A stretch of 64,000 nucleotides of DNA, from the NCBI GenBank assembly GCA_964247055.1, contig OZ176055.1:6510001-6574000 (forward strand). The letters are read 5' to 3'. Positions 1-11,335 of this stretch are shown here, piece after piece. Made by a program: the position numbers and the translations under genes. This DNA comes from Paragordius varius (lineage: Eukaryota; Nematomorpha). Each line of letters starts with the position of its first letter. The first letter of the stretch is position 1. The notes under the pieces are model-generated. The model worked only from the letters and a program-made list of their open reading frames with translations. It did not search any database and had not been told where the DNA came from.

Positions 1-6
1 ATATAC

Positions 7-38
<32 letters not shown>

Positions 39-1720
39 TGTTAGAGAAATGTATCAGCTAATGCGTTTGATTGGGTTGACTATAAAAAAATTCCAAAAAA
101 TGGTAATTTACTTATGAATTTATTTATAGGTAAATCTTAAAACGTAATCCCGACTTTTTTGAGTCATCATGTAAACGTTATAAAATTGTGAATAACACTT
201 ATTCTACTTCGATGATGCTGATGCAATCACTTCAGAATTTTAATTAAAGGTTGGTTCGTTTTTTAAAATCAAGGTATTCTAAAAAAACAACTTTAAGATA
301 AATTTTAAAACCAATGAGTTTTTAAACAAAATTCTGATGTGAAAGAAATGTTCAGCACAATCGATTATGTATAAAAAATGATTTTCTAATATGTTAAGGT
401 ATTTTATATCGTTTCAATCATGCCTAATAGTATGAAGTACGCTTTAAAACTTTTGCTACAAATTAAATTTTTAAACAAGATATCCATTTTTTCGGAATAT
501 TGATATTTAAATTTCGCATATATATAAATTTTGCACAATCTCTTGCAAATAACATTAGAAGACTTATGTCAAGCAAGAAAACTTGATTCGGACGTGATAA
601 AAAATCATATGATCAAGTAAAACTTTTAGATATAGCAAGTGTGGTGGAGGGCACTTGACAGATATTAAATTATTTTGGAAACTATTTACATATATTATAG
701 GCATGAAATTAATGATATAAATAGTTTTTTGGATAAATTTTGGCTAATTAACCTATTCAAATTGGGTGGATATAAAAGAGATAATTAGAAAAAATCTGCT
801 AATATTTAAGAACAACGCATATAAAAATATGCTATATATATCAATTCCGTGAACCCGAAGAATTGAGTTTCGAAAATTTCTTAAACAATCAAATATTAAT
901 GTAAAATTTTAAATCTCCGTTAAATAAGCGCTTTAACTAATGTAAGATATTTATTTCATCGTAAATTCATCTCGAATGTAATGTTATAATCAATTAAAAA
1001 TAATAATATGATATATTGCATAAACATCTTCTCATTATATTTGCAAATGAACTCCAAACAAAATGAGTAGGAAGACTCCATAATAAATAAGATATGTGCT
1101 AGTGAGTTTGAAAAACTTCAATAAATGCATATTGTATTAATTGTTTATCTTTTTGTGCTTTATTTGATAAATTTGGCTGAAAATGATCAAAATTATTTCC
1201 GTAACATTTGATTTGGGTGGCAAAATGTTACATTCATAAGCAAAAGACTTGAGTTAAGTGTTTTTTATCACCGATTTTTAAGTGTACACTTGCTGCATTA
1301 AGCAAACTTGCGTAACTTGCCACGCTCTTACAGGTCAAATAACTTTTTTATCACCCATAGTTCATGATATATTTTAGGGATATTTTTTGAAAAGAAGCAT
1401 TTAGCTTTCATTAAAAAAATTTTTTAATTAATAATATGCGCAAACGCCATTTTTTGATAGGGAGAAGTTGCCAGAAAAGTATAAATAACTTTCTAATCAC
1501 TTGTAATGGCCAAAATTAAAAATATATCAAAATTCTCAACACATTTATCCATAATATATATTTTATCAGGATATTTTTGAACATGATCTGAAAACGCTAC
1601 ATTTATTCTGAAGTATGGCAGAAAAGGTATAGAGTAGTTTAAGAGACTATAATATAATTCTTTCTATGTAGTTCGATGATGCTGAACATCACTTTAATTT
1701 GATCAAAAAACTTGCTCATC
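1..1720. other. AT-rich non-coding stretch
   Basis: No reading frame of note and no recognisable gene is seen here. The first 35 bases are a (TA)n microsatellite. Bases from about 930 to 1350 are an inverted copy of a dispersed repeat found again near 48.3-48.7 kb, described separately. The rest looks like unconstrained AT-rich DNA. Confidence 0.6.
930..1350 (+). repeat. Dispersed repeat R1, copy 1
   Basis: This stretch matches the reverse complement of about 48235-48680 over several hundred bases, with blocks such as CAAAAGACTTGAGTTAAGTG and AAGTGTACACTTGCTGCATT. No terminal repeats or coding potential were recognised, so the class is unknown. The two copies differ at many sites, so the repeat is not recent. 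Confidence 0.55.
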
Positions 1721-1728
1721 ATATAGAA

Positions 1729-1955
1729 GCTAACACTTTGAATCGAATTGGGGTATCTAAATACCCCAATTTATTTAATTTAATATTTTTTGAAACTACT
1801 GAAAAAACAGTCATTTGAATTTATGCTTCTATCCTGAAAAAAATTAAATATTAAGTTAAATCATCTAAATAAAATTTAGTTTCGACAAAAAACTTCCATA
1901 TCAAACTACTTTGACACCATTTTTTTTTACAACATTTGCAAAATATTTTGTTTTA
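1729..1955 (+). mobile_element. Partial TTAA-type MITE (left part only)
   Basis: This copy carries the left terminus of the family defined at 1959-2531 (GGGGTATCTAAATACCCC) and its first 200 or so bases, then runs straight into the complete copy. It looks like a truncated element or a tandem duplication of the left half, and it is more diverged than its neighbour. Confidence 0.5.
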
Positions 1956-1958
1956 ATA

Positions 1959-2531
1959 TTAACACTTCGATTCAAATTGGGGTATCTAAATACCCCAGAC
2001 TAAATTTAAATTAATTAAAAAACTACTGAAGGAAACGGTCCCAATTTAAATTTATGCTTCTATCCTGATAAATATTATATAAATATGCCAAAACATCTTG
2101 ATAAAATTTTGTTGAAAAAAAAAGCTCCATCTCAAACTACTTCGACGCCATTTTTATTTTACAAAATTTTTGCAAAATATCTTTTTTATTTAATTTTAAG
2201 GGTAAAACTAAAGCTAATTTTTTATATAAATTACATCTAACATTGATAGAAATAGAAAAAGCGGTTAGTTTGTATAATTTTTCAATTTTACAATTTGACA
2301 CATGTCACGTTGACGAAATTAGTTTTAGCTTAAAATAAGTAATATCAAGTATTTTTGAATAAAATTTTTTATATATTTCGGTTTATTATTGTTAGATAAG
2401 TGCAAAACTTTGCCATGGTTTCGATTCCTTCTATATTTCTTAAAGAATTTAATTTTAAACAGGCCTGGGGTATCCAACTACCCCAATTTAAATCGAAGGA
2501 CTAAAATGAGTGTGTTGTATCCAAGTGTTAA
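1959..2531 (+). mobile_element. TTAA-flanked MITE, complete copy (piggyBac-like)
   Basis: The element starts TTAA-CACTTCGATTC and ends in AAGTG-TTAA, so TTAA flanks both ends, the target duplication known for piggyBac-type transposons. The inner terminal repeat is TTCGATTCAAATTGGGGTA. The right terminus carries about 28 extra bases between the outermost CACTT and this inner repeat that are missing on the left. No transposase is encoded. Relatives lie at 38571-39127, around 4400-4572 plus 6604-6645, and at 47838-47960. piggyBac affiliation rests only on the TTAA target and end structure. Confidence 0.6.
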
Positions 2532-2609
2532 AGCTAAAATAAAAGCGATTCTTTATTTAAATTTCATTAACGATAAAAACAGAAAAAGTGGTGTATTTTG
2601 GATTATTAA

Positions 2610-3060
2610 CACTGCTCAACAAGGTTTTGCACCACCCCATTATTTTTGCACTTTCTGATACCTAATGGCATGGAAAGGCCAAAACGAAAAAGAAAATTGA
2701 GGCCACCAATAGGATTATTCCGAAATTTAATTTTTAAATTTGTATTTAATTTGAAAATAACAATCATTCCTCGTGTACATATGTTTAAATATTCAAACCA
2801 ACAAGTCGATACAAGTAATATTCCATGCATGAATAAAATTCTAGGCATTAAATAAGATACTATACAAGCTAAGAGCCAAAGTATTAAAAATCTAAAAGGG
2901 GCTTATGTATAGTGTGATAGATCCGGGCGGCTGCACAAGCTCTGCATATCCCCCAAGCGATCCAATTATGCCAGATATGGCAAAGATAACAATAACTAAT
3001 CGTAAAGCCCGATAAGAGAGACTTGCAAGCAAAATCCAGGCAAATTGACATATTAGGGTT
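2610..3060 (-). CDS. Possible exons of a multi-pass membrane protein, unassigned
   Basis: On the minus strand, about 3060-2890 reads as an open hydrophobic segment (LRLVIVIFAISGIIGSLGGY) ending at a TAG, and about 2890-2610 reads as a second one (core YLMPRILFMHGILLVSTCW) behind a CCTTTTAG acceptor-like site. Each could hold one or two membrane spans, and both are less AT-rich than their surroundings. The phases do not join cleanly at any donor I could find, so this may be a decayed gene, a wrong model, or two unrelated frames. I do not recognise the family with confidence. The 5' side is bounded directly by the TTAGGG array. Confidence 0.25.
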
Positions 3061-3076
3061 AGGGTTAGGGTTAGGA
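3055..3076 (+). repeat. Short interstitial telomere-type array (TTAGGG)n
   Basis: Just under four units of TTAGGG stand in tandem here. TTAGGG is the common animal telomere unit. So short an array inside gene-bearing DNA is an interstitial telomeric sequence, perhaps left by break repair, not a chromosome end. Confidence 0.8.
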
Positions 3077-3488
3077 ATGGTCTAATCCCATAATAGTAAA
3101 TTCTACTAAAAGTGGCTACACAACATCCATCTGAAATTAAAAATATAAAACAATCAATAATTTTAAAAAATAAAGTATATCCACTAGGTATAAATAAAGG
3201 ATTTTTTGTAAGAATTAACTCAAGAAAAAAGCCTAATAAATACTCGAAAGGACGAAAACTAACAAAAAAATATAGCCTATCTAAATGCCGAAGGTTTAAA
3301 CCATAGAATGCCTTTTTAGTATTTTTTTAAATTTTTTATACGTATTAAAAATTCACTTGACAGAAAAAGACTAAATTTTGACGTTTAAGTCCGTACTATT
3401 TTTTTCTCTCTGATATTTAAATAACATATTTATATTCAAAAGATAGAGTTTAAAACGCTTTATTAAATGATATTAAGTTTATAATATA

Positions 3489-4215
3489 CTAGCGTGAATC
3501 TCGTGCTGCTACGCAGCCCGAGGAAGTCCTTCGGACTTCTGGGGGGGGGGTTCGAAGTTTGGATTTGAATGGGTATAACGTTTTTCCTGTAGATCACAAA
3601 GCCAGCATTTTCCATTTTTATAAATATATAGATTACCAAAAATAATGTTTTAATATCCATATATCTTTTAACATGCTATACATATGATAGATACTCCTTA
3701 CTCAGCATCTATCATTAAAGAAACGCTTGACTAAAATTTTTGCCTTTTAACAGGCAATACGAAAAATCTTTCTCGAATTTTTACAGTCTCATACCGTGGG
3801 CAAAAAAATACAATCAAAAAAATATTTTTGTGGACTTTGTTTTTTTTGAAAAAAATGGCATTTTACGGGGGGAGCGGGTAAAAAGAGGGCCTAAATCAAA
3901 AAAGTGACTCGGCTATGTTCGGCGCAATCGAAAATAAGTAAATAAAAATCATATTTGAAATTGAATGGTCCAACACGTTCTCCGGAAAATTGTCTCAAAA
4001 ACACGATTTTGTGGACTTCTGTTTTCAAAAAAAACCCGTTTTTCATACGGGGTGGGCCCGAACTGGGGGCCTCTTTCAAAAAAAGGGCGAAGCTATTGTC
4101 GGGACATTTATTAATGATTATATTTTTCGATATTTGGATTTGATTGGGTCTACCGGTTTTCCTGTACCAGATCACAAAGCCAGCATTTTCCATTTTTATA
4201 AATATATAGATTAAC
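3489..4215 (+). mobile_element. Helitron-like repeat, copy A
   Basis: Begins CTAGCGTGAATCTCGTGCTG, followed by two short palindromes (a CTGC...GCAG stem and GAAGTCC-TTC-GGACTTC), then a G-run and one full repeat unit with markers GGGGGGAGCGGGTAAAAAG and CGGGGTGGGCCCGAACTGG. Read on the minus strand the end would be hairpins followed by CTAG, which resembles the 3' end of Helitron-type elements; the flanking base after CTAG is T, as expected. Copies B (48.8 kb) and C (62.7 kb) share the same end. No Rep/helicase gene is present, so it would be non-autonomous. The class is an inference. Confidence 0.4.
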
Positions 4216-4399
4216 ATTTTATTATAAAGTTATATTTAATTTTCTCTCGATTTTCTCTTGTTTTTGAAAAATTAAAAAACCTATAATATTTCAAAATTCT
4301 GATTGGCGGGATCAAAAATTTTTTCACATTCGGTTTTAAAACACTGAAATTAGTCATAATTTAATGAGTGGTGGTGCTTAAAAATGTCTAAATTTGTCG

Positions 4400-4572
4400 A
4401 CTAGTGAATGCACACATGTCATATTGATAAAATCTTTCCCTTTGAGTTATACATTAAAATAAATAATATCAAGTATAAATGAAATTTTTTATATTTCATT
4501 AAGGTTTTTTAATTTTTGCCGTGGTTTTAATTTCTTCATTTTTAAAGTATTTAATTTTAAAAAGGCCTGAAG
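4400..4572 (+). mobile_element. TTAA-type MITE, right half interrupted by hAT
   Basis: Aligns with the right half of the MITE at 1959-2531 (shared blocks ACACATGTC, TTTTGCC(A/G)TGGTTT, TTTAATTTTAAA(A/C)AGGCCTG). The alignment stops at GGCCTG and resumes after the hAT element at 6604 with GCCTAAAGTATCC...ACCCCAATT. The MITE was therefore in place before the hAT insertion. Confidence 0.6.
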
Positions 4573-6603
4573 CATTGGTAATCACCAAAAAAATTTGACG
4601 GGCTAAATAAAATATATTTTTTTTCGAGGGCCATGAACCTTATAATGGCAAATATTCCATAGCTATTTGACAAATATGCACATATTACTCTAAATCAGCA
4701 CGAATTATTTTGCGTATCGCATGATCCAAATAAAAATCGTTTTGCACCATTTAGTTTTAAATTAAAATATTTTGATATTAACCAATAACAAGCCAATCTT
4801 AATACGTCGTCCATATGATCATCGGTTAAGCGATTTCTGTATGTATTCATGGCATACTTCATTTTTAAATATGCCGTCTCACACGTGTAAGTGGAGGGAA
4901 AAACAGTTAGGATAACTGAACACATTTTTTTATATTTTCATATTTATTTGGCACATCTTACCAAAACTCTACATATCTTTCTACTCTACGATTCTCCTTG
5001 AATATAGCCTCCAAAATGGAATCATTTTTGAAATCTAACGAATTCCTTAATGATATGCGCCTGATCAAAACCGAAATGCTCAAATCGCTTAATATTGGAT
5101 CCATATGCCATGGATTTTAAATGAGTTTTAAGCAATTTTTAATATTTTTTAAATTCAAATCTGAATTTCATCTTATATAAATGATAGATGATTGTCTATT
5201 ATTAAATTAATCTCCGCGGTAAATTCTATATTTTCTTCATTAATCGTTTTAAGTGTTGGAAAATATGGGAGTGTTTTATTTATAAAATCTGGATTATATA
5301 TTATTAATTTTTCTTTAAAAGCAATATTTGATTAGCAAATTGGGTTATTATTTTGCTCCTTTAAAGACTTGTATTAAAAATACTAAGTTTGTAAGTAATG
5401 TCAAGCTTAATAAAATCCACCATTTGTCACTATTAATTTCCTCGTCAATTCTGTTATTTTTATGATAATAGAATTTCATAACTTAAAACAAAAAATCTAT
5501 TAAATACTTTGCAAGGCTTAGCCACCTCATACCGGTGTACAAATAATATCATCAAACTCACTGTGGACATCTTTCAGAAGGTTTTTGAATATACGGGATT
5601 TAAATTCTCTGCCACGGATGTGGTTACTCATACCACAAATGTTTTGATTACTGAATTGAGTGATTCATCTTTTACACGCGAGACCAAGTTTTGCTGATGA
5701 ATGAGGTAGCGAAAGGATAAAATATTTTTTATATTTGTTTTTAAAAGAGGAATAAATCCTTTGTTTATTCTAATCATAGAGGGCAGCCAACTGTGCAGAT
5801 CACCAATTTTATAATCCATTATTATCGAAAAAAGTGCTAATTATTTCGAAAAAACTTTCTTTCGTGGTATTATTCATTGGTAAAAATTTTAAAAATTCCT
5901 CGTTGATTATGTTGTCGTTGCAAAATCTCACGAATAGCTCATATTGTGGTGTTGAATTAATATCAGTCCTAGAAATAGCATTAAATATTTGCAGTTTTTA
6001 AGAGTTAATATTGTAATGTTTAAAATATATTTAGACATATCTTGAATGCGACGAGCACATGTTTCAATCAGAAAGGCGAAATTTTTTAATTTGCCTCATG
6101 ATTTGATTTTATGGAAATTATCAACAAAAAAAGTGCAACCATTTATAAGATATTCTTTTATTAGTTGGGAATCAGTAAACGTCATATTTTCCTAAAATAT
6201 AGCAAATTTGATACGAAGCTAATGTTAAAGCTGGGAACTATGGACATAATAGATTCCTAGAATTCCTTAATCTTTTTATATTTTTCGTTTCTTTCCTCGT
6301 GATTTTCAGGTAATTTATGAAAATGGATTGTAAAATGTGTTTCAATATATTATAATTATGTTGTCTTTAATAGAAAGGAAAATAGAATACAGAAACATGT
6401 GCCAAAATTTCGAAATCATTTTAATGTAAGCAAATTTTTCTACATTCAAATTGGGTAAAAAATAAAATCTACGAAATTTCATTCATGTGTATCTTAAAAA
6501 TTCATCAATAAAAAATAATATAAGTATCACTATGGTAATAGCGCAATTTTAGAGCACTCTAAGGGCCGCATGCGGCCCGCGGGCCGCGGTTTGAGTATCA
6601 CTG
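4573..6603 (-). mobile_element. hAT DNA transposon, about 2.03 kb, decayed
   Basis: The ends are CATTGGTAATCACC at 4573 and ...GTTTGAGTATCACTG at 6603, imperfect inverted copies in the style of hAT termini (consensus CAGTGGTACTC). An 8-bp target duplication flanks them: GCCTGAAG at 4565-4572 and GCCTAAAG at 6604-6611, differing at one base. The interior carries remnants of a minus-strand transposase. Next to the right end is a GC-rich palindromic stretch (GGCCCGCGGGCCGCGG), typical of this hAT group. The element sits inside an older MITE copy. Confidence 0.8.
4695..6200 (-). pseudogene. hAT transposase remnant (ZBED5/EPM2AIP1-like group)
   Basis: At 4925-4695 the minus strand encodes a typical hAT C-terminal dimerisation segment, with FPSTYTCETAYLKMK and YRNRLTDDHMDDVLRLAC, close to the FPS-x-Y-x-CE(A/S)AFS...KYRNRLTDEHLEDLLRLA pattern of the ZBED5/EPM2AIP1/FAM200 transposase relatives. 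At 5819-5628 it encodes MIRINKGFIPLLK and LIHQQNLVSRVKDESLNSVI, matching the central catalytic-domain block (GINKGF...C-x-IHQQ-x-L) of the same family. Between and beyond these blocks stops and frameshifts interrupt the frame, so no active transposase is encoded. The N-terminal zinc finger was not recognised. Confidence 0.75.
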
Positions 6604-6645
6604 GCCTAAAGTATCCCACGACCCCAATTAGAAATAAATGTGTAA
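6604..6645 (+). mobile_element. TTAA-type MITE, right terminus resumed after hAT
   Basis: GCCTAAAGTATCCCACGACC and the following bases continue the MITE alignment that broke off at 4572, ending near GTGTAATTAA. This gives the pre-insertion sequence of the hAT target. Confidence 0.55.
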
Positions 6646-6987
6646 TTAAATGTTTATATATATATATTGCAAAATAAACAGAACAAACTATTTAGATTTG
6701 AAGACTAATAAACATAATCAAAAAATTGCTTTGTCTTTTAAAGGTAGTTTATCATATTTTAGTAATATTTTTGGATAAAGCTTTTTGCTTCTACCAAAAA
6801 TATATATTTTACATGTGCTAAATTTCCCTTTTGAAATGTTGTTACATAATATTGGCAATAACTTAGATGGTATATACCAAAAAAGCACTATAATAATCAT
6901 ACATTTCTTGACAACTATATGTTTCACTAAAATATATGAGCCCTTCAATTTTGTGTATTTATTTAAGACATATCAATAACTTTTAGC

Positions 6988-7551
6988 ATGTCGGCGGGTT
7001 ATGATTTTCATCACCGGGAACGTGTTGCTCAAAATTACAAAGATAGGTTTAATTAATTATAATTAATTAGTGTTATAACTAAGCGTAAGTTAAAAATTTT
7101 ACTTATCCTTCAAAGTTTATCTTGGACTCTTCTTGTTTTAAAATGTATCGAATCAATATTTGATCGATTCCATGTTCAGTTGCCACCTACACTTGAACTT
7201 TATTTTAATCAAATACCCGAAGCCGCAAATTGGGAATTGATGCTCTTAATATCCATAATTCCAATATTATTCGGTTACGCCTCATTATCTCATAATAATA
7301 AACGTTTCCTCTATGTCTATATATTTGGAATAATATTTTTTTCCTTACTACCATTATCAGCTGCATTTTTCATAGATGTTCCAAATTTAAAATTGTATTT
7401 AACCCATAAAGTTGGTGCAAAATTTTATAATTATCCTCTCATATTAATAAAATATTTATATTTGTTTTTTAACTTGCAATTTGATTTATTATCAATATTT
7501 TATTCATACACACTTTCTACCTATTGGACAAATACTAAAAAATATAAATAA
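6988..7551 (+). CDS. JAGN1: Protein jagunal homolog, 2 exons
   Basis: Jagunal is a small four-pass ER membrane protein needed for ER organisation and secretory traffic. Exon 1 is 6988-7046, which gives the family's N-terminal DF-x-HRERVA-x-(H/N)Y motif (here YDFHHRERVAQNYK). Exon 2 is 7071-7551, ending TAA. The intron, 7047-7070, is only 24 nt. Removing it rebuilds a Ser codon and the family motif S-V-(I/T)-x-K, and the continuation (LSWTLLVLKC, then WELMLLISIIPILFGYASLS) aligns along the whole length. The product is 179 residues (human 183). The start follows a TTTTAG 1 nt before the ATG, which could be a splice acceptor, cis or trans. The TMEM67 start lies 37 nt after the stop. Confidence 0.88.
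7047..7070 (+). other. 24-nt mini-intron in JAGN1
   Basis: GT...TTAG, made of A and T apart from the splice-site G's. It splits a Ser codon in a conserved motif and contains an in-frame stop, so it must be removed for the conserved protein to be made. Confidence 0.85.
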
Positions 7552-7588
7552 TAATTTTTATTGATATTATACATTATATTTATAAAAC

Positions 7589-10500
7589 ATGACAAATATT
7601 GTGATATTACGCAAAACAGAGGGCCTACCTTTGTTTTTTCCAGGTAGATATACCTGCAAACGAATAACATATGATATTGAAAATATTGATTTTATGCTAA
7701 AGTTTTGGTTGGTGATTTTATTGCGCTTCATTACCTGGATTAGGTCTGAAAATGGCGAAAGAAATTATTATGTATTTTTTTCTAATAATTTTAGGCATTT
7801 ATTAAGGAAGTTGGTAAACACCTGCCAGAAAATTTAACTTTCTTGAAGTTTGTGTATAATATTTACCGTTTTAGTGATGATTTAATCTTTTGCTTGCAAA
7901 ATGTTAGCGGGTATGTTATACATCAAGAAGTATGTGTAATAGAAAATCAATTGAGGCCCCCAAACTTGGATATTCCGTCCAAAAATGTAAAATAAATAAA
8001 ATTTAATAGAGCATACAGGTTTTTAATGCCAACATTCTCCGGCTTGCAGATTATGCGTGCAAAGTTCTATTTTTTATCAATGTTATAGATTAAAAATAAT
8101 TTAACAGCATGCAATTTTTTAGCCAATTTATGTGTGCTTTATCATTTTACTGATTCCAATATACTTTGCAAAATATATCACGAAATCGAAGCTGTGCATA
8201 CGGCTAGGTATTTATAATATATAATTATTTTTAGTGCGAATCGGAGCATTTTAATGCCTTCTTTGCAATACAACCAACAAATTTCACTGTTAAAAAATTA
8301 TGTAAGCAGATTATTGTGTTTAATACTATTATTTTTTCTCTTTCTTCCTAGTTATATTAAGGTTATATCCTAGAGCTCAATTTCGTTAATAAACTAGAGT
8401 TTTGAAAGTTATTTTAGTTAAAATTTAATTATAAAACATGGTTTCATGTATTAAAGTTATATTTTTCACAGTTTTGTGACTTCAAAAGTCTAAAATTGGT
8501 ACAGCTCCAGAACAGGATTGAAACGAACAGCTGTTAAAATCAAAATATATCAAGTTTTTGCTGGTAAATGTAGCCTAAAAGCTTTTAAAGTTAATTATTT
8601 ACATTTTCTATCCACCTTAGGCTTTTATTGCTAGCGATTTTGAAAAAAATATAGAAAAAATAGCGGCGAAAAAGTTCGAGATGAGGATTTTTTTACATTT
8701 TTTAAAATTTTTTTGGATGCGCCTAAATGGTTAACGAAATTATATTTTTAAATACCACTTGATACAATAAATACTTTTTAAGATATTCAAATTTCAAATC
8801 GCTTTAGGATTTAAAAATACCCCAAAAGGCAATGGAGTTTTAATATAATTTTTTTTAATATTTTTTATGGTATATTTTTAAAATTAAAAATATTATTTTG
8901 TTAGTTTATTGTTTTAATTTGATAAAAATGCTTTTATTCTTTACAGAACTTGTAGAATTGAGATACTACAACCGATTATAACAAACAACCCATTTTCAAA
9001 TCAATGAAATTAAAGAATTGCTTCTTTTAATGTACTATTAACATTAACCATAATACGATTTTCGTTGAAAAAGAAAAAGTAGCAGCGGAAAAGTTTGGAA
9101 TGATAATTTTATAAAAATTGAATCATGCGCCTCAAGGCTAATGAATGCTATGGCTTAATAATTGAAATATAAAATCGCCCCGAGTTACAAAATACCCCAT
9201 GATTTTAACAGTTACTTGTGTTTTATACCCATATAAATCGAAGTTGTTGGATGAGTCTTTTATTACATTATGCCAAACATTTTGAAAACAAACCACCCCT
9301 TTTTAGGGATGTTCTTATTGTTTTAATAAAACATAAAAAGCAAAACTCCTCTATAACTTTAATACTTTTGAAACCATGTACGTCCATAATAAGCTTATTT
9401 AAAAGCCATTTCTTCTACTATTTCATTTGGATACTTCAGAATTTTTTGAAACAATAATACCTTAATAAAAGATTTTATTAATGTTTGGAAATTGGTTAAA
9501 TGAACATATTTTTTCGTTTAGGACCTCAATAATGCCAGGATTATGGTGACAGCTTTTGACATTCATGGGAGAAATTTGGGGGATTTTGAGATAACTTCCA
9601 TACTTTTGTGCCCCTTACCCAACGCATATTTGGCCAATTCCATTTTGAAAATGCATAAATTTTCCACAATCAAAGTATGATTAATTGTGTAATCGTATTA
9701 ATAATTTCACTAAATATAAACGTAGTATTTATAATCCATATATATTTATATAAAGTGTGCAATTCAACCATCAACTATATGGGATGCTCAATTATCTGAT
9801 ATCATATTTTTTGAGCCATGTAATTATTTCTATTTGCATGTTTTTACAAATTTTAACATTTGTGGATTTGTTGATTAAAATATGTATATTAAAAGTATTT
9901 ATTGTGCTATTTTTGTATCTTTGTGTATGATGCTGAAAATTGAATTTTAAAAGTTGTTATATTAAATTTTTTAAGTAAATATTACATATTTATGAAAGTT
10001 GGCTATTTTTTATGAATGTTTAAGTCTTTTATTTATATAGTTAGGTCATTTTACTCATGGAGAATTAAATTTATTAATATATATAGATATATATCTATAT
10101 GTAATATCTGTTATTCCCGATTTCCATATCTCCGATAATCCGCTTTATATTTTTTACAATCAATCAATCAATTTCAGATTTGGTGATCAATGGTAATAAA
10201 AATGCGTTGAATAAAATTCCCATACCTATTTACATAACCAGTCCAATGGGAAAGTATTTAGACAATGTTGCGGACACCAATTCAGTAGTTTTGGGTGAAA
10301 CATTGTCATCTCCAAATCAAATGTTACCTTCAGCACTTGCTACTGATAAAAGCAATATACGAAAACGTTTTACGTCAAGTATGATAAAAATGAGATTATA
10401 TGAAGAATATTTTTTTTTAAAAAAATTATCGTTAAACTTTAGGTCACAGCTTGCGGAGTTTTATCGTTCAATGGTTTAGGCTTAAGTTGTATATTTTATG

Positions 10501-11281
10501 GTTTCATAAAATTTCACCATTAAAATGGTACACCGGCGGTTTCGGTATCCCATTTTTTTCAAATGATTTATTTTGGTATTTGTTTGTCACAATAATTGAA
10601 AAAATTGCAATTGCTATTATTATTTAAAATTTCAATATATATACTGTCCAAATTTAAATATTAAACGGGGAACATTAAATTATTGGTATTATCTAATTTT
10701 AAATTAATTTTATATATATATACCACTTGTACGGTTTTTTGCACCTTATATAAAAAACAATCATTTATTTATTAGATGATATGTCCACAGCATTTACTAA
10801 CATACCTTTTTACCGACGGTTTTTCTTGTATGAAAATATCGCTTCACCAGTTAGCATTACAAAAGGTAGTGTATGTACACTTCTATAATAATTGAATGAA
10901 TTTTTTAATCATAATTACAACTTATTTTGTAGGAGATTCAAATAGTTCACTTTTTGCAAACTCAATCAATAATAATGAATCACGGCAAAGGGTCATTCCA
11001 TTTTATGTTCAGTATGTTAGTCGGATCGATATTCTGTAATATTTAGAATTAATAACTTAAAAATATATTTTTCATTTAATATATTTTTGACTTAATATTC
11101 GAGTGTTATAATTTAAGTATTATTATCCACATACAATAATTTTAAGAATTAATCAACGAGAAACGCCAAATATTTTGTTTATGATTGAATATGACATGCT
11201 CCAATATCGAAATTTTTTCACATCCTCTGGCACGCTTAAAGAAAATCAAAATGCAGTTAAAGTATAAATTTTTAACGAAAA

Positions 11282-11335
<54 letters not shown>

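Noticed and set aside
3891-4217. A 108-residue minus-strand frame and two plus-strand frames in the same place
   Set aside because: They lie in the Helitron-like repeat unit, and copies of the unit do not keep these frames open.
7180-7551. A separate 123-residue membrane-protein gene
   Set aside because: It is exon 2 of JAGN1; the frame continues upstream to 7071 and joins exon 1 across a 24-nt intron.
9218-9457. A 79-residue frame in TMEM67 intron 5
   Set aside because: No family match, no start ATG of quality, and exons 8235-8301 and 9522-9674 join in phase without it.
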